NCBI RefSeq assembly: GCF_006351965.1
Contig: NZ_CP040932.1
Coordinates: 3,348,001 to 3,412,000 of the forward strand
Length of the DNA: 64,000 nt
Direction: 5' to 3'
From: Oceanicola sp. D3
GTDB lineage: Bacteria > Pseudomonadota > Alphaproteobacteria > Rhodobacterales > Rhodobacteraceae
Shown: piece after piece, positions 28,615 to 37,560 of the stretch
How positions within the stretch are numbered: position 1 is the first letter of the stretch
How the letters are laid out: every line of letters begins with the position of its first letter
Translations under genes and position numbers: made by a program
Notes under the pieces: model-generated
Databases searched by the model: none
The model's input: the letters and a program-made list of their open reading frames with translations, nothing else
What the model was told of the DNA's origin: nothing

Positions 28615-29828
28615 TGCCCGAGCAACGGAGCACCTGGGGCGCCATCGGGGCCATCGGTGGCGTCTACGTGGCGCAAAGCGTCATCGGGGGCGTAACATGG
28701 ACGGGGCTACCCGGTGTCTTACGGGCGCAGGAGCTTCCGCTGGACCAGATCGGGTTGGTCTCGCTGTTGGTGCTCCCCTGGGCGCTGAAGTTTCTCTGGG
28801 CGCCACCCGTGGAGCGGTTTCGCCTGCCCGATGGCGGGCGCGACCGGTCCGCCAGTATCGTGCTGACCGGGGCGGCGGTGGTGATCGCCGCGCTGATCGT
28901 CGTCGGGCTCGTTGGCCCGTTTCCGGTGCTTCCCGTTCTGGCGATCCTGATGGTGGCGGCCTTCGCAACCGCCACCGTCGATATTGCCTGTGACGGCTAT
29001 GCCGTCGCTGCGCTGAAGAACACGCGCTACGGCTGGGGCAACGCCGCGCAGGTGGGCGGCGCCTATCTCGGCTCGGCCATCGGCGGCGGCCTGTTTCTCA
29101 TTCTGGTGGCTCATGCAGACTGGCTCAGCGGCACATGGGTCATGGCGCTTGTCATCGCCCTGCTTTGCCTGCCCTTCGCGTTGCTGGCCCGACGCCCAAA
29201 ACCCGTGCCGCGCCCACATGTGCCCAGCTTGCGTGCCGCGCTGGGGCGCCCCGAAGTCAGGCAGGGGCTGTTGGTCGCCGCGCTCTACGTCGTGGCGCAG
29301 AAGACCGCGATGGGTATGTTCGGCCCGTTCTTCATTGATGCAGGCTACGATCTTGCCCGGCTCGGCATCCTCAGCGGCGTTGGCGGCCTGACACTGGGGT
29401 TTCTGGGCGCGATGCTCGGCGGCGGTGCCGTGCGCCGGTTCGGGGCGCGCCGCGTGCTTGTCGGCGCGGTCGCGCTGCAGTCGGCGGTCCTTGCCGTCGT
29501 GGCGCTGTCGGCCGATGATGCGCTGCTGCCCGCTGCCATGGTGGCGCCCCCTGCAATGGTGGCGAGTGCGGCGGTTATGGCCTTCGGCTTCGTTGCCCTC
29601 TACGGTCAGTTCATGAGCTGGTCCGATCCACGGCAAGGCGGGGTCGACTTCACGCTGTTTCAATGCATGGATGCCGCGATTTCAATGGCGGCTGGAACCG
29701 CGGCCGGATTTATCGCAGAGCATCTCGGCTACGGTGTCTTTTTCGGGCTCGCCTGTGCGCTCTCTCTAGCAGCGCTGCCGATGATCTGGCGCGTCGGAGG
29801 TGTCTGGCCGATGGAGAACACCCGCTGA
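28614..29828 (+). CDS. RhtX/FptX-like siderophore permease (MFS)
   Basis: A 404-residue major-facilitator protein with about 12 membrane segments, starting on the last base of the receptor stop codon. Features of the RhtX/FptX group are [31 protein letters not shown], and [17 protein letters not shown]. These single-protein permeases carry an intact ferric siderophore across the inner membrane and replace an ABC importer. The receptor gene just upstream supports this. The substrate siderophore is unknown. Confidence 0.88.
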   Translation: MPEQRSTWGAIGAIGGVYVAQSVIGGVTWTGLPGVLRAQELPLDQIGLVSLLVLPWALKFLWAPPVERFRLPDGGRDRSASIVLTGAAVVIAALIVVGLVGPFPVLPVLAILMVAAFATATVDIACDGYAVAALKNTRYGWGNAAQVGGAYLGSAIGGGLFLILVAHADWLSGTWVMALVIALLCLPFALLARRPKPVPRPHVPSLRAALGRPEVRQGLLVAALYVVAQKTAMGMFGPFFIDAGYDLARLGILSGVGGLTLGFLGAMLGGGAVRRFGARRVLVGAVALQSAVLAVVALSADDALLPAAMVAPPAMVASAAVMAFGFVALYGQFMSWSDPRQGGVDFTLFQCMDAAISMAAGTAAGFIAEHLGYGVFFGLACALSLAALPMIWRVGGVWPMENTR

Positions 29829-29834
29829 CCCTGT

Positions 29835-30299
29835 TCAGAAATCCCCCGGAGCGCATTGCAGGCACACCAACCCTTCGCCGCGCCACGCCTCGACCACGGA
29901 GCTCCGGTCATCAACAACCAGCCAAGGTTTGAATCCGTCCGCTTGCATTTCTTTCAACGCGCGGCGCTTCACCTCCGGGTCGGTGGCTTCGTCCTGATCT
30001 TCGGCGCGTAGATATATGCCGTCAAAGGGAAGCTCGTGTTTGTGCAGCCATGCAATCGTGTGCTCGGCCCAGCCCTTAGGCCGCCCGGAGCAGATCAGAA
30101 TAGTCTCGCCGCTCTGCTTCAACCGGCGCAACAGTTTTGCAACCGGGGCAATCAATGCGGCATCTGCCATAGCAAGGTGAAATTCATCCCAGTGCTTCTC
30201 GATACCATGCACAAGATGGCCCAGCCGCTCCGCGTCGAATTCTGCAAGGGTGCCATCGACATCGAAAACCACACATGGGGTCGGTGCTGATTGGGTCAT
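29835..30299 (-). CDS. HAD-type phosphatase, polynucleotide-kinase 3'-phosphatase-like
   Basis: A 154-residue HAD hydrolase. Motif I is VFDVDGTLA with both aspartates, motif II is ILICSGRP, and motif III/IV is in WLVVDDRSSVVEAWR. The size and the C-terminal CLQCAPGDF ending resemble the phosphatase domain of T4-type polynucleotide kinase. It should remove a phosphate from a nucleotide, nucleic-acid end or sugar phosphate. It overlaps the histidine-phosphatase gene by 4 bases and is the last gene of the six-gene importer operon. Confidence 0.82.
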   Translation of the reverse strand: MTQSAPTPCVVFDVDGTLAEFDAERLGHLVHGIEKHWDEFHLAMADAALIAPVAKLLRRLKQSGETILICSGRPKGWAEHTIAWLHKHELPFDGIYLRAEDQDEATDPEVKRRALKEMQADGFKPWLVVDDRSSVVEAWRGEGLVCLQCAPGDF

Positions 30300-30841
30300 G
30301 TGGTCTTCTCCAGTATCTTATCGCCTGATTTTTCAAACAAGAGCGGCACTGCGTTGGGAGGGCGTTGGCCCACATCGCCTGTCGTCCACAGCACACGGGC
30401 AGCACGGATTATGCCCGAGTGACACACCATGACCGGCAGCACCGCCTCTGACGCCGCGCAGATTTCGATGATCGTTGTCTGTACGCGCAGCAGCATATCA
30501 GGCCAGCTTTCGCCCCTGAGCGGCGTGTCTTCTCTGATGGGCTGGTGGCTCAAGGGTTGCCCTTCGAACACACCCCAGTCGCGCTCGCGCAATCCATCGT
30601 GCAACTCAAACTCTCGGCCCGGAAAGGCGAGGCGTGCGGTGTGCTGGGCCCGTGACATCGGGCTGGCGTAGAGCGCAATCGGTTTTGGCCAAGGCCTGTT
30701 TGCCAGCGCACGCGCCTGATCGCAGCCCACCTGAGTAAGCGGCACATCCGTTACCCCGGCGATGATCTCATCTGCGTTCGCCGTCGTCTCGCCGTGGCGG
30801 ATCAGGCAAAAGCTGCACGACGGCAACGGTATGGCCGTCAT
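30296..30841 (-). CDS. Histidine phosphatase family protein
   Basis: A 181-residue phosphoglycerate-mutase-like enzyme. The phosphorylated His is in LIRHGETTAN, the acid catalyst region is LRERDWGVFEG, and the second His is in MVCHSGII. It hydrolyses a phosphomonoester; the substrate is not readable. Four-base overlaps with both neighbours mean tight translational coupling to the metallo-hydrolase upstream and the HAD phosphatase downstream. Confidence 0.87.
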   Translation of the reverse strand: MTAIPLPSCSFCLIRHGETTANADEIIAGVTDVPLTQVGCDQARALANRPWPKPIALYASPMSRAQHTARLAFPGREFELHDGLRERDWGVFEGQPLSHQPIREDTPLRGESWPDMLLRVQTTIIEICAASEAVLPVMVCHSGIIRAARVLWTTGDVGQRPPNAVPLLFEKSGDKILEKTT

Positions 30842-31905
30842 AGGCGCACCCGGTCATGAAAGAACACCTCAACGTCGAGATCTTCGATCAGGTAGTCTTC
30901 TGGTTTCGCGCAGAATGCGGGGGCAAAGCGCTTAGCGCCGAGTCGCTCTAGCATTTTCACCTGATCACGCAGCGGTGGATGCACGTTCCAGCGCTGGAAA
31001 TACCCGCCCGGAACGGTGCAAATCCCACGCGCATGGGCTGTCATATGGCCGGTGAACACCACATGCGCGTCACGTCCCAGACGCCCGCTTTCGTGCCACG
31101 CCCGCACATAACCCCAAGCGGAGCCCCCGTCGGCATTGGGCGTGTCACATATCAGAAAACGCGCCTGCTCCATCGGTCCACGGCCCAAAAGCGGGGCGAT
31201 TTGCTGCGCATTTGGGCTGACGGCACCGCTGTGCAGCGCGGCGCGAAGCGTGGCTTGACATTCCGGGTCCAGCATCACGCTTTCACATCCGTAGCGCCGC
31301 ACCAGATGCAGCGCCATTTCGCCTGCGCGGCCAGAGGGCGGCACAGGCAAAAGCACCTGCCCCTCAACCCGGTCCAACAGCGCATTCAGCGCCTCGAACC
31401 GATCCGATTGCGGCACGTCGTCCAGATGATAGGAGCAATCCAGGATCGCTGTCGCCGCAGGAGGCGGGATATCGAAAGCGAACCAACCGGACTCTTCCGA
31501 CCAATCCCCAGAATAAAAGAGCCCCTCGCCGAGATCGAAGTGAAACCAGACACCACCCATCGCATGGCCATTACGCCCGGTGGTCAGGGTGACACCCTCA
31601 ATTGTCGTCTGGCCCTGCTCGGGCAACAAATGAACATTGGCCGCAGGCGGCAGGGCCTTGGCTGTTTGCGCCGTAGCGTAGATCGGCAACCCAGCCTCAA
31701 CCGCATGGGAAGCGCCGCCAATGTGATCGATGTGGTCATGGGTGATGAAGACCGCCTCAGCCCCCTCAAGCCATACCGGGTCGAACTGCGCATTGGCTTC
31801 GGGGCCGAAACCGCAATCCAGCAGCCAGACCCGATCATTCACGGTCAATTGCGTGCACGCGGGGCCTTTATCCCCGATGCCGGAAAGTAGTCGTATGCTA
31901 TGCAT
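30838..31905 (-). CDS. Metallo-beta-lactamase-fold hydrolase (phosphodiesterase/nuclease-like)
   Basis: A 355-residue MBL-fold protein. The zinc motif HDHIDHIGG is at about residues 56-64, with other ligands in NGHAMGG and the Asp of YSGDWSEES. The layout with an inserted middle domain and later GHM motif (FTGHMTAHARG) resembles beta-CASP nucleases and distant phosphodiesterases. It starts one base after the ATPase gene ends, so it belongs to the same operon. With the two phosphatases downstream it suggests stepwise hydrolysis of an imported phosphodiester. Confidence 0.8.
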   Translation of the reverse strand: MHSIRLLSGIGDKGPACTQLTVNDRVWLLDCGFGPEANAQFDPVWLEGAEAVFITHDHIDHIGGASHAVEAGLPIYATAQTAKALPPAANVHLLPEQGQTTIEGVTLTTGRNGHAMGGVWFHFDLGEGLFYSGDWSEESGWFAFDIPPPAATAILDCSYHLDDVPQSDRFEALNALLDRVEGQVLLPVPPSGRAGEMALHLVRRYGCESVMLDPECQATLRAALHSGAVSPNAQQIAPLLGRGPMEQARFLICDTPNADGGSAWGYVRAWHESGRLGRDAHVVFTGHMTAHARGICTVPGGYFQRWNVHPPLRDQVKMLERLGAKRFAPAFCAKPEDYLIEDLDVEVFFHDRVRL

Positions 31906-32955
31906 TCAATCCTCTGAAAAGGCCCAAGGCGTTGTGATGGTCAGGCCCAGTTGCGCGCCGACTTCGAACCGGGCGCGCGTTTCTGCAACCAGGCGCGCGC
32001 CGCAGTCGGTCACCGTTTCCAGCAGGTATTTTCCGCCCATGTAGGTGACCCGCGCGACCTTGCTGCGCAGGTCTCCTGTCTCTTCAATGGTGATGTTCTC
32101 GGGCCGCAGGCAGACATGGCTGACCGGCGCCTCCCCCGCCCCCGATTGCACCGTGACCTGCGCGCCCAGGACCCGCGCCTGCACGGTATCCCCCGACCTC
32201 TCGATGGCTTGCACCGGCACCACGGTGCCGCGGCCGACGAATTCCGCGACGAAGCGGTTTCGGGGGCGTTCATACAAGGCTTGCGGCGTGTCGAACTGCT
32301 GGATGCGGCCGCGGTCCATCACCGCGATCCGGTCGGCCATCGCCATCGCCTCGGCCTGGTCGTGGGTGACATAGACCATCGTGGCGCGGGTGCGCTTGTG
32401 AAAATCGGTGAAGACCCCCTGCATCGCGGCCCGCAGCGCCACGTCGAGATTGGCCAGCGGCTCGTCCAGCAGAACGGCGCAGGGATCGGAGACAAGGCAC
32501 CGCGCCAGGGCCACGCGCTGCCTTTGCCCGCCCGAAAGATCCGAAGGCATCCGGTCCGCGTAGTCGACCAGCCCGGTCGAGGCGAGCGCGGCATCGGTCT
32601 GGCGGGCGATATCGGGCTTGGAGAACCGGCGGATTTCCAGCGGGTAGGACACGTTCCGGCGCACGCTCATGTGCGGCCAGAGCGCGTAGGACTGGAACAC
32701 GAAGCCAATGTTGCGCTCTTCCGGGGGCAGGTTGGCGCCGGTCTCGGCATTGGCCATCTCGCGCGCGCCGATCTGCAGGCGCCCGCGGCTCGGAGCTTCG
32801 AACCCGGCGAGGATCCGCAAAAGCGTGGTCTTGCCACAGCCCGACGGCCCGAGCAGGGCGATGAACTCGCCATCCTCGAAGCGCGTCGTGATGTCTTGCA
32901 GCGCCGGCGCGCCCGAGAATGTCTTGCCGACCGAGGACAGGTCTATGTCTGCCAT
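31906..32955 (-). CDS. ABC importer ATPase, Fbp/Afu/Pot type
   Basis: A 349-residue ATPase with Walker A GPSGCGKTT, signature LSGGQRQR, Walker B CAVLLDEPLANLD and switch His in VTHDQAEA, followed by a TOBE domain with LRPENITIEETG. This is the group serving ferric-iron, phosphonate, polyamine and sugar-phosphate importers. It overlaps the permease gene by 13 bases. The substrate is best judged from the operon, which points to an organophosphate rather than iron. Confidence 0.93.
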   Translation of the reverse strand: MADIDLSSVGKTFSGAPALQDITTRFEDGEFIALLGPSGCGKTTLLRILAGFEAPSRGRLQIGAREMANAETGANLPPEERNIGFVFQSYALWPHMSVRRNVSYPLEIRRFSKPDIARQTDAALASTGLVDYADRMPSDLSGGQRQRVALARCLVSDPCAVLLDEPLANLDVALRAAMQGVFTDFHKRTRATMVYVTHDQAEAMAMADRIAVMDRGRIQQFDTPQALYERPRNRFVAEFVGRGTVVPVQAIERSGDTVQARVLGAQVTVQSGAGEAPVSHVCLRPENITIEETGDLRSKVARVTYMGGKYLLETVTDCGARLVAETRARFEVGAQLGLTITTPWAFSED

Positions 32956-34646
32956 GGGACAACTCCTTTGGGAAAGCGGCGCGACATGAGCTGGATCAGC
33001 GCCATCAGCGCCATGACCACGAAGACGATGGTCATGGCGAGTGCGCTGGCCATGCCGGTTTCGCCGCTGTCATCGAGATTGAAGATCACCACGCCCAGCG
33101 TTTCGGTCCCCGAGGACCACAAGAGCGCCGAAACCGTGAGCTCGTTGAAGGCGGTCAGGAACACAAGGATTGCCCCCGCCGCCGCCGCAGGGGCAGACAG
33201 CGGCAGGATCACGTCGCGCAGGCGCCGGTAAAGCGAGGCTCCCACCGATTGCGCCGCCTCGTCCATCGCCGGGTCGAGCTGTTTCAGACTGGCCTGGATC
33301 GGGCGGAACATGACCGCGAAGAACCGCGCGATATAGGCCAGGAAGATGATCCAGATCGTGCCGTAAAGCGTGGCGTCGGTGAAGGGCAGCTTGATCAGCA
33401 GAAGGATCATCGCGATCGACAGGACGACCCCCGGCAGGGCATAAGGCAGGTCCAGCAGGCTGTCGAACAGGCGCGCGAGGCGGGTCTTGCGGCGTTCCAT
33501 CAGCCAGGCCAGCGGCAGGCAGATCACCATCAGCGCCAGCGCGGCCCCCGCCGCCAGCCCGAAGGAATTGACGAAGGCCCGCGCTGTCACCGGCTGGCGA
33601 AACAGCACCTCGTGCCACAGCTCAAAGGTCACCGTATCAAGGCGCAGCGGCACGCCGTAGGCCGGCACGAGCGAGGTGGCGAGCAAGCCGAACATCGGCA
33701 GGACAAGGATCGCACAGACCACGCCCCACAGCGCGATTTCCACCGGCAGCCGCGCCGCGCCCAACGGCAGGGCCAGCGGGCGCGCGGTGCTGCCGACAAG
33801 GTGCAGCTTCTGGCGGCCCTGAAAGAAACGTTGCAGCAGGATTCCCGCCACGGCCACGGCGCCGATCAGCATGGCCAGAACAGAGACCTCGGCCAGCACG
33901 GTCGTCCCCATCCCGGCGAGCTTTTGATAAACCAGCGTCGGCAGCGTCGCGTAACCGACGGGAATGCCCAGCATGGCGGGAATGCCGAAATTGCCAAGCG
34001 CGGTGACAAAGGTGATCGCCGTGCCCGCCGCAAGGCTGGGCAAGGTCAGGGGCAAGACCACCTGCCACCACGTCCGCAGCCCCCTCGCGCCGCTGATCCG
34101 CGCGGCCTCGACCACGTCCTGCGGGATCGACCGCAGCCCTGCGCGCAGGGTCAGAAAGATGATCGACATGTGCTGGATGCCCAGCAGAAGGATGATGCCC
34201 TCGGGCGAATAGAGCGGCTGGGGCGAGCCCAGCGGCGGCGCAAGGCCGAGCGTCTTCAGCAAAACCGACGATGGCCCCATGATCTGGGTCCAAGACAGCG
34301 CCGTGATCTGCGGCGGGATCATCATCGGGATCATCAGGCAGAACACCAGCGCCGCCTTGGCCCGCAGGTCCGTCAGCGCCACGAGAAAGGCAAAGGCCGC
34401 CCCCAGCACCAGCGACACCACCGTGCCAAAGCCGGCGGTGACCAGCGAATGCTTCAGCGCGCTCAGGGTCGAGGGCTGCGCAAGCACCTCTTGCATCAAT
34501 GCGAGGCTCGGAGCGCCCTTGTCGGTGATGCCTTCGACAAACAGGCGCACGACCGGCGCAAGCGTCAGGCAGATCGCCACGACCAGAATGGCCGAAAGCA
34601 GCCGGGATTCCGCCCGGCTGCCTCCTGTTTTGAGGGTGGCACCCAT
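32943..34646 (-). CDS. ABC importer permease, fused double-domain (AfuB/FbpB type)
   Basis: A 567-residue permease made of two fused six-segment halves, so one chain supplies both membrane domains. Each half has an ATPase-docking loop: EAARISGARGLRTWWQVVLP in the first and EAAQSVGASLYRRLRDVILP in the second. This fused form is found in FbpB, AfuB and 2-aminoethylphosphonate systems. It shares one base with the binding-protein gene and overlaps the ATPase gene. Confidence 0.92.
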   Translation of the reverse strand: MGATLKTGGSRAESRLLSAILVVAICLTLAPVVRLFVEGITDKGAPSLALMQEVLAQPSTLSALKHSLVTAGFGTVVSLVLGAAFAFLVALTDLRAKAALVFCLMIPMMIPPQITALSWTQIMGPSSVLLKTLGLAPPLGSPQPLYSPEGIILLLGIQHMSIIFLTLRAGLRSIPQDVVEAARISGARGLRTWWQVVLPLTLPSLAAGTAITFVTALGNFGIPAMLGIPVGYATLPTLVYQKLAGMGTTVLAEVSVLAMLIGAVAVAGILLQRFFQGRQKLHLVGSTARPLALPLGAARLPVEIALWGVVCAILVLPMFGLLATSLVPAYGVPLRLDTVTFELWHEVLFRQPVTARAFVNSFGLAAGAALALMVICLPLAWLMERRKTRLARLFDSLLDLPYALPGVVLSIAMILLLIKLPFTDATLYGTIWIIFLAYIARFFAVMFRPIQASLKQLDPAMDEAAQSVGASLYRRLRDVILPLSAPAAAAGAILVFLTAFNELTVSALLWSSGTETLGVVIFNLDDSGETGMASALAMTIVFVVMALMALIQLMSRRFPKGVVPWQT

Positions 34647-35614
34647 TACTCGGCGCCAAAGAGCTCTGAGAATTTCGCCTTGTTGGCCTCGGCGTTCTTC
34701 AGCGCCTCGGCCGGGTCAAAGGCCATCAGCTTGATATCGTCACGCGCCGGAAAGCCTTCGGGCACGCCCATGCCGTCGCGCGCGGGGATATAACCCATGT
34801 CGAGCACAAGCTCCTGACCCGCGTCGCTGAGCAGGAAATCGACGAACTTCTGCGCACTCTCGACGTTCTTGGCGCTGGACATGATCGCCACCGGCTCGGT
34901 CACATAGGACACGCCCTCTTCGGGGAAGACGAAGTCGACAGGCGATCCCTCGGCCTTGTTCCGGATGGCCAGGAAATCGACAACCATGCCATAGGGTTTC
35001 TCGCCCGAGGCCACGGCCTTGAAGGTGCCGCCATTGCCGCCCTGCGCGCGCGCCTCGTTGGCGGCCAGCCCTTCGTAGTAGTCCCAGCCTAGGCTTTCAT
35101 CGCCGGTCAGGGTCGCAAGGTGGATCAGCGCGGCGCCGGAATAGAGCGGCGAGGGCATGGCGACCTGGCCCTTGAGCGATGCATCCGCCAGGGCATTCCA
35201 AGAGGTCGGCGCAGCTTCGACGCCCGTGTTGTAGACGATGCCCGTGGTGATCAGCTTCGTCGAGTGGTAGAAACCCTCGGGCGAATAAAGCGCCGCGTCG
35301 TAGTTGGCGGCTTCGGGCGATTGATAGGCGGTCAGCAGACCCTCTTGCGCCATGCCTTCCAGCGTCACGGTATCGGCGATCAGCAGCACGTCGGGCTGCG
35401 GGTTGCCGGCCTCGATCTCGGCGCGCAGGCGGGCCATCAGCTTGGTCGTGCCATCGCGCACCCAGTCGACCTCGGTGCCGGGGTTGGCGGCGATAAAGGC
35501 ATCAACAGTGCGCTGCGCATCGGCGTTCGGCTGCGAGGTGTAAAGCGTGATCTTGTCGGCCATGGCCGTGCTGGCCAAGAGCGCGAAGAGGGAGGATGTG
35601 AGGAAGGACTTCAT
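34646..35614 (-). CDS. ABC importer substrate-binding protein, iron/sugar-phosphate family
   Basis: A 322-residue periplasmic protein with a signal peptide ending near MADKITLY (cleavage about residue 19). Family features are ITLYTSQPNADAQ, the GTTKLMARLRAEIEAGNPQPDVLLIAD stretch, and the C-terminal YIPARDGMG. This family contains ferric-iron binders, but also AfuA (sugar phosphates) and phosphonate binders. The paired C-terminal tyrosines of FbpA are not evident. First gene of the operon, under the DeoR-type regulator on the other strand. Confidence 0.9.
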   Translation of the reverse strand: MKSFLTSSLFALLASTAMADKITLYTSQPNADAQRTVDAFIAANPGTEVDWVRDGTTKLMARLRAEIEAGNPQPDVLLIADTVTLEGMAQEGLLTAYQSPEAANYDAALYSPEGFYHSTKLITTGIVYNTGVEAAPTSWNALADASLKGQVAMPSPLYSGAALIHLATLTGDESLGWDYYEGLAANEARAQGGNGGTFKAVASGEKPYGMVVDFLAIRNKAEGSPVDFVFPEEGVSYVTEPVAIMSSAKNVESAQKFVDFLLSDAGQELVLDMGYIPARDGMGVPEGFPARDDIKLMAFDPAEALKNAEANKAKFSELFGAE

Positions 35615-35634
35615 GGGGCTCTCCTAGGATGAAG

Positions 35635-35648
35635 CTTTCGAACGAAAG
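35635..35648. promoter_or_regulatory. DeoR operator-like palindrome upstream of the importer operon
   Basis: CTTTCGAACGAAAG: perfect 6-base arms around AA, 20 bases before the start of the binding-protein gene. The TTTCG core matches sites of DeoR-family regulators such as GlpR and AgaR. A near copy lies at 35767. Confidence 0.6.
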
Positions 35649-35766
35649 GTATTTTCCAGGTGCCTTATTCCCGTGAACTTCTACGGTTTTGTAACAGCGG
35701 CATTACTTTTTTATTTATATTGCCGGTTTGATCGGGGCTCCCTAACCTTCGAGCAACATGCGGATG

Positions 35767-35779
35767 CTTTCGAAGGAAA
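35767..35779. promoter_or_regulatory. Second DeoR operator-like site, next to the regulator start
   Basis: CTTTCGAAGGAAA repeats the first site with one changed base in the right arm. It ends 6 bases before the DeoR gene ATG and overlaps its ribosome site, which suits self-repression. Confidence 0.5.
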
Positions 35780-35785
35780 ACCATC

Positions 35786-36550
35786 ATGCGGCTGGATGTG
35801 ACCGGACGGCGTGACCTGATCATCGCCTTGCTAACCGAGAACGAGGCGCTTTCCGCTGCCGAACTCTCGGACCGCCTTGGCGTGTCGGTTCAGACGATCC
35901 GGGCTGACCTGCGCGACCTCGACGAAGCCGCCCTAGTCCAGCGCCGCAATGGCAAGGTGCGGCTGCGCCAGCAAAGCGAGAACATCGGCTATCTCCCGCG
36001 CGAGGGGATCGCGCGGCAGGAAAAGCAGCGCATCGCGCTGGCGGTCAAAAACCTCATCCCCGACGGCGCCCGCGTGGCCCTGGGCACCGGCACCACGGTG
36101 GAGCAATGCGCAAGGTTTCTGGCGTCACACAAAAACCTGTTCGTGGCGTCGAACAACATTCACGCCGTCTGCGCCCTGCAAAACGCGCCCAATGTCGCGG
36201 TCGAGATGGCGGGTGGGTCGGTCCGAATGCGCGATCTCGACATGATCGGCATGGCCGCGCATGCCTTCTTTGCGCAATACCGGGTGGATTTCGCGGTGTT
36301 CAGCTGCGGCGGGCTGTCCGCCTCCGGCTCGGTGATGGATTACAACATGGACGAGATCACTGCGCGCAAGGCCATTTCCGGATGCGGCAGAACAACCGTG
36401 CTGGTAGTGGACAGCACGAAGACCGGCCTGGATCTCGCCTGCCAAACCGGCCACCTGTGGGATTTCGACGTCATCGTGAGCGGCGCAAGGTTTTCAGCGC
36501 CTGTTCTGGAAAACTGCGCGCAACATTCCTGCCAAGTCATCCAGGTATGA
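35786..36550 (+). CDS. DeoR-family regulator
   Basis: A 254-residue DeoR regulator. The N-terminal helix-turn-helix is ALSAAELSDRLGVSVQTIRADLRDLDE, and the C-terminal sensor domain has the sugar-phosphate-binding loop ALGTGTTVEQCARFL and the VVDSTKTG motif. DeoR regulators normally respond to phosphorylated sugars, which fits an organophosphate importer. It is divergent from the operon at 29835-35614, with two shared operator-like sites between. Confidence 0.9.
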   Translation: MRLDVTGRRDLIIALLTENEALSAAELSDRLGVSVQTIRADLRDLDEAALVQRRNGKVRLRQQSENIGYLPREGIARQEKQRIALAVKNLIPDGARVALGTGTTVEQCARFLASHKNLFVASNNIHAVCALQNAPNVAVEMAGGSVRMRDLDMIGMAAHAFFAQYRVDFAVFSCGGLSASGSVMDYNMDEITARKAISGCGRTTVLVVDSTKTGLDLACQTGHLWDFDVIVSGARFSAPVLENCAQHSCQVIQV

Positions 36551-36657
36551 CTGCACCACTGTTTGGCAGGTATCCGAACCGATCCCCAAGACCTTGGGCA
36601 TGAGGCTCGACCTCACGATGCAGCCCTACCAAGACCCACTCGGCCAAGGCAGCGCCG

Positions 36658-37557
36658 TCACAATGCGACGGTCATACCAGGCGCGCCTTGAAACTCGGAG
36701 GGGTCCAACCGCAAGAGAGCACCGGCAAGCGGTTGGGGGCGGGAGCGGTCGAGGTCTATGGAGATCGACGTGACGAAGATCGTGCGCAGATCGGGGCCAG
36801 CAAAGGCCAGTTTCGAAGGCCGCTCCACCGGCAATTCAACCACCGTGTCGATTTCTCCCTCCGGTGTCAGCCGCAACAGCTCCCAGCCGCTCACCCCGGC
36901 CATCCAGTAGCAGCCATCCCCATCAATGGCGGCCCCGTCCGGGCGGCTGGCCCGCCCGGCGCTGTCGTAGAACAGCCGTTTGTTCGTCCAATCGCCGGTG
37001 TCCATGTCATGGTCCCAGACCCAGATCCGCCGCACCGCCGGAAAGCTGTCAGAGGCATAGGCCCTGCGCCCATCGGGTGAAAACGCCATACCGTTGATCG
37101 TGTGGAAGCCCTCGAGGATCGGCTTGGATGCGCCCCGCGAGATCGCATGCACCGTGCCGCTCCGGTCCCCTTCATGCGGGCCGGTGTAGGGCGAGGTTCC
37201 GGCAAGGAAGCGGCCGAGCGGGTCAACCGTGCCCTCCGAGAAGCGGTGGCCATAGCGCAGGGGATCAGGGCCGCAGTAATAGTCCAGCGTCCCACTGGCC
37301 GGATCGAAGAGATGCACCCCGCTGGCCAGCGCCACCATCAGCCGCCCGTCGGCGCAGGGCGCGCAGCATCCGGGCTGCTCCGGCATCGCCCAGCTTTCGT
37401 TGCGGCCCTCGGCAGGGTCATGGGCGTGCAGGCGCCGCCCCTCCACATCGACCCAAAACAGCTTGCCATGCCCGGCAGACCACACCGGCCCCTCTCCGAT
37501 CAGGGCACCGGGGGCGGTAACGGCGGTCACCTCGGGGCGGATCGTGCGAGGGGCCAT
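36658..37557 (-). CDS. SMP-30/gluconolactonase-family lactonase
   Basis: A 299-residue six-bladed propeller enzyme. The metal-binding Glu is in IGEGPVWSAGHGKLFWVD, the Asn/Asp ligands are in NGMAFSPDGRRAYASDSF and PDGAAIDGDGCYW. These enzymes hydrolyse sugar lactones. It is the last gene of an operon with uronate dehydrogenase and a TRAP importer, so it probably opens the aldarolactone that dehydrogenase makes. It begins 3 bases after the dehydrogenase stop. Confidence 0.9.
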   Translation of the reverse strand: MAPRTIRPEVTAVTAPGALIGEGPVWSAGHGKLFWVDVEGRRLHAHDPAEGRNESWAMPEQPGCCAPCADGRLMVALASGVHLFDPASGTLDYYCGPDPLRYGHRFSEGTVDPLGRFLAGTSPYTGPHEGDRSGTVHAISRGASKPILEGFHTINGMAFSPDGRRAYASDSFPAVRRIWVWDHDMDTGDWTNKRLFYDSAGRASRPDGAAIDGDGCYWMAGVSGWELLRLTPEGEIDTVVELPVERPSKLAFAGPDLRTIFVTSISIDLDRSRPQPLAGALLRLDPSEFQGAPGMTVAL

Positions 37558-37560
37558 GGT

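Noticed and set aside
32919-34793. A 624-residue open frame on the plus strand over the fused permease gene
   Set aside because: Composition is Arg/Gln/His-rich antisense of a membrane protein; no family motif.
31906-35614. Ferric-iron importer
   Set aside because: Family resemblance alone; the coupled phosphatases, MBL hydrolase and DeoR regulator argue for an organophosphate ligand, so iron was not used as the call.
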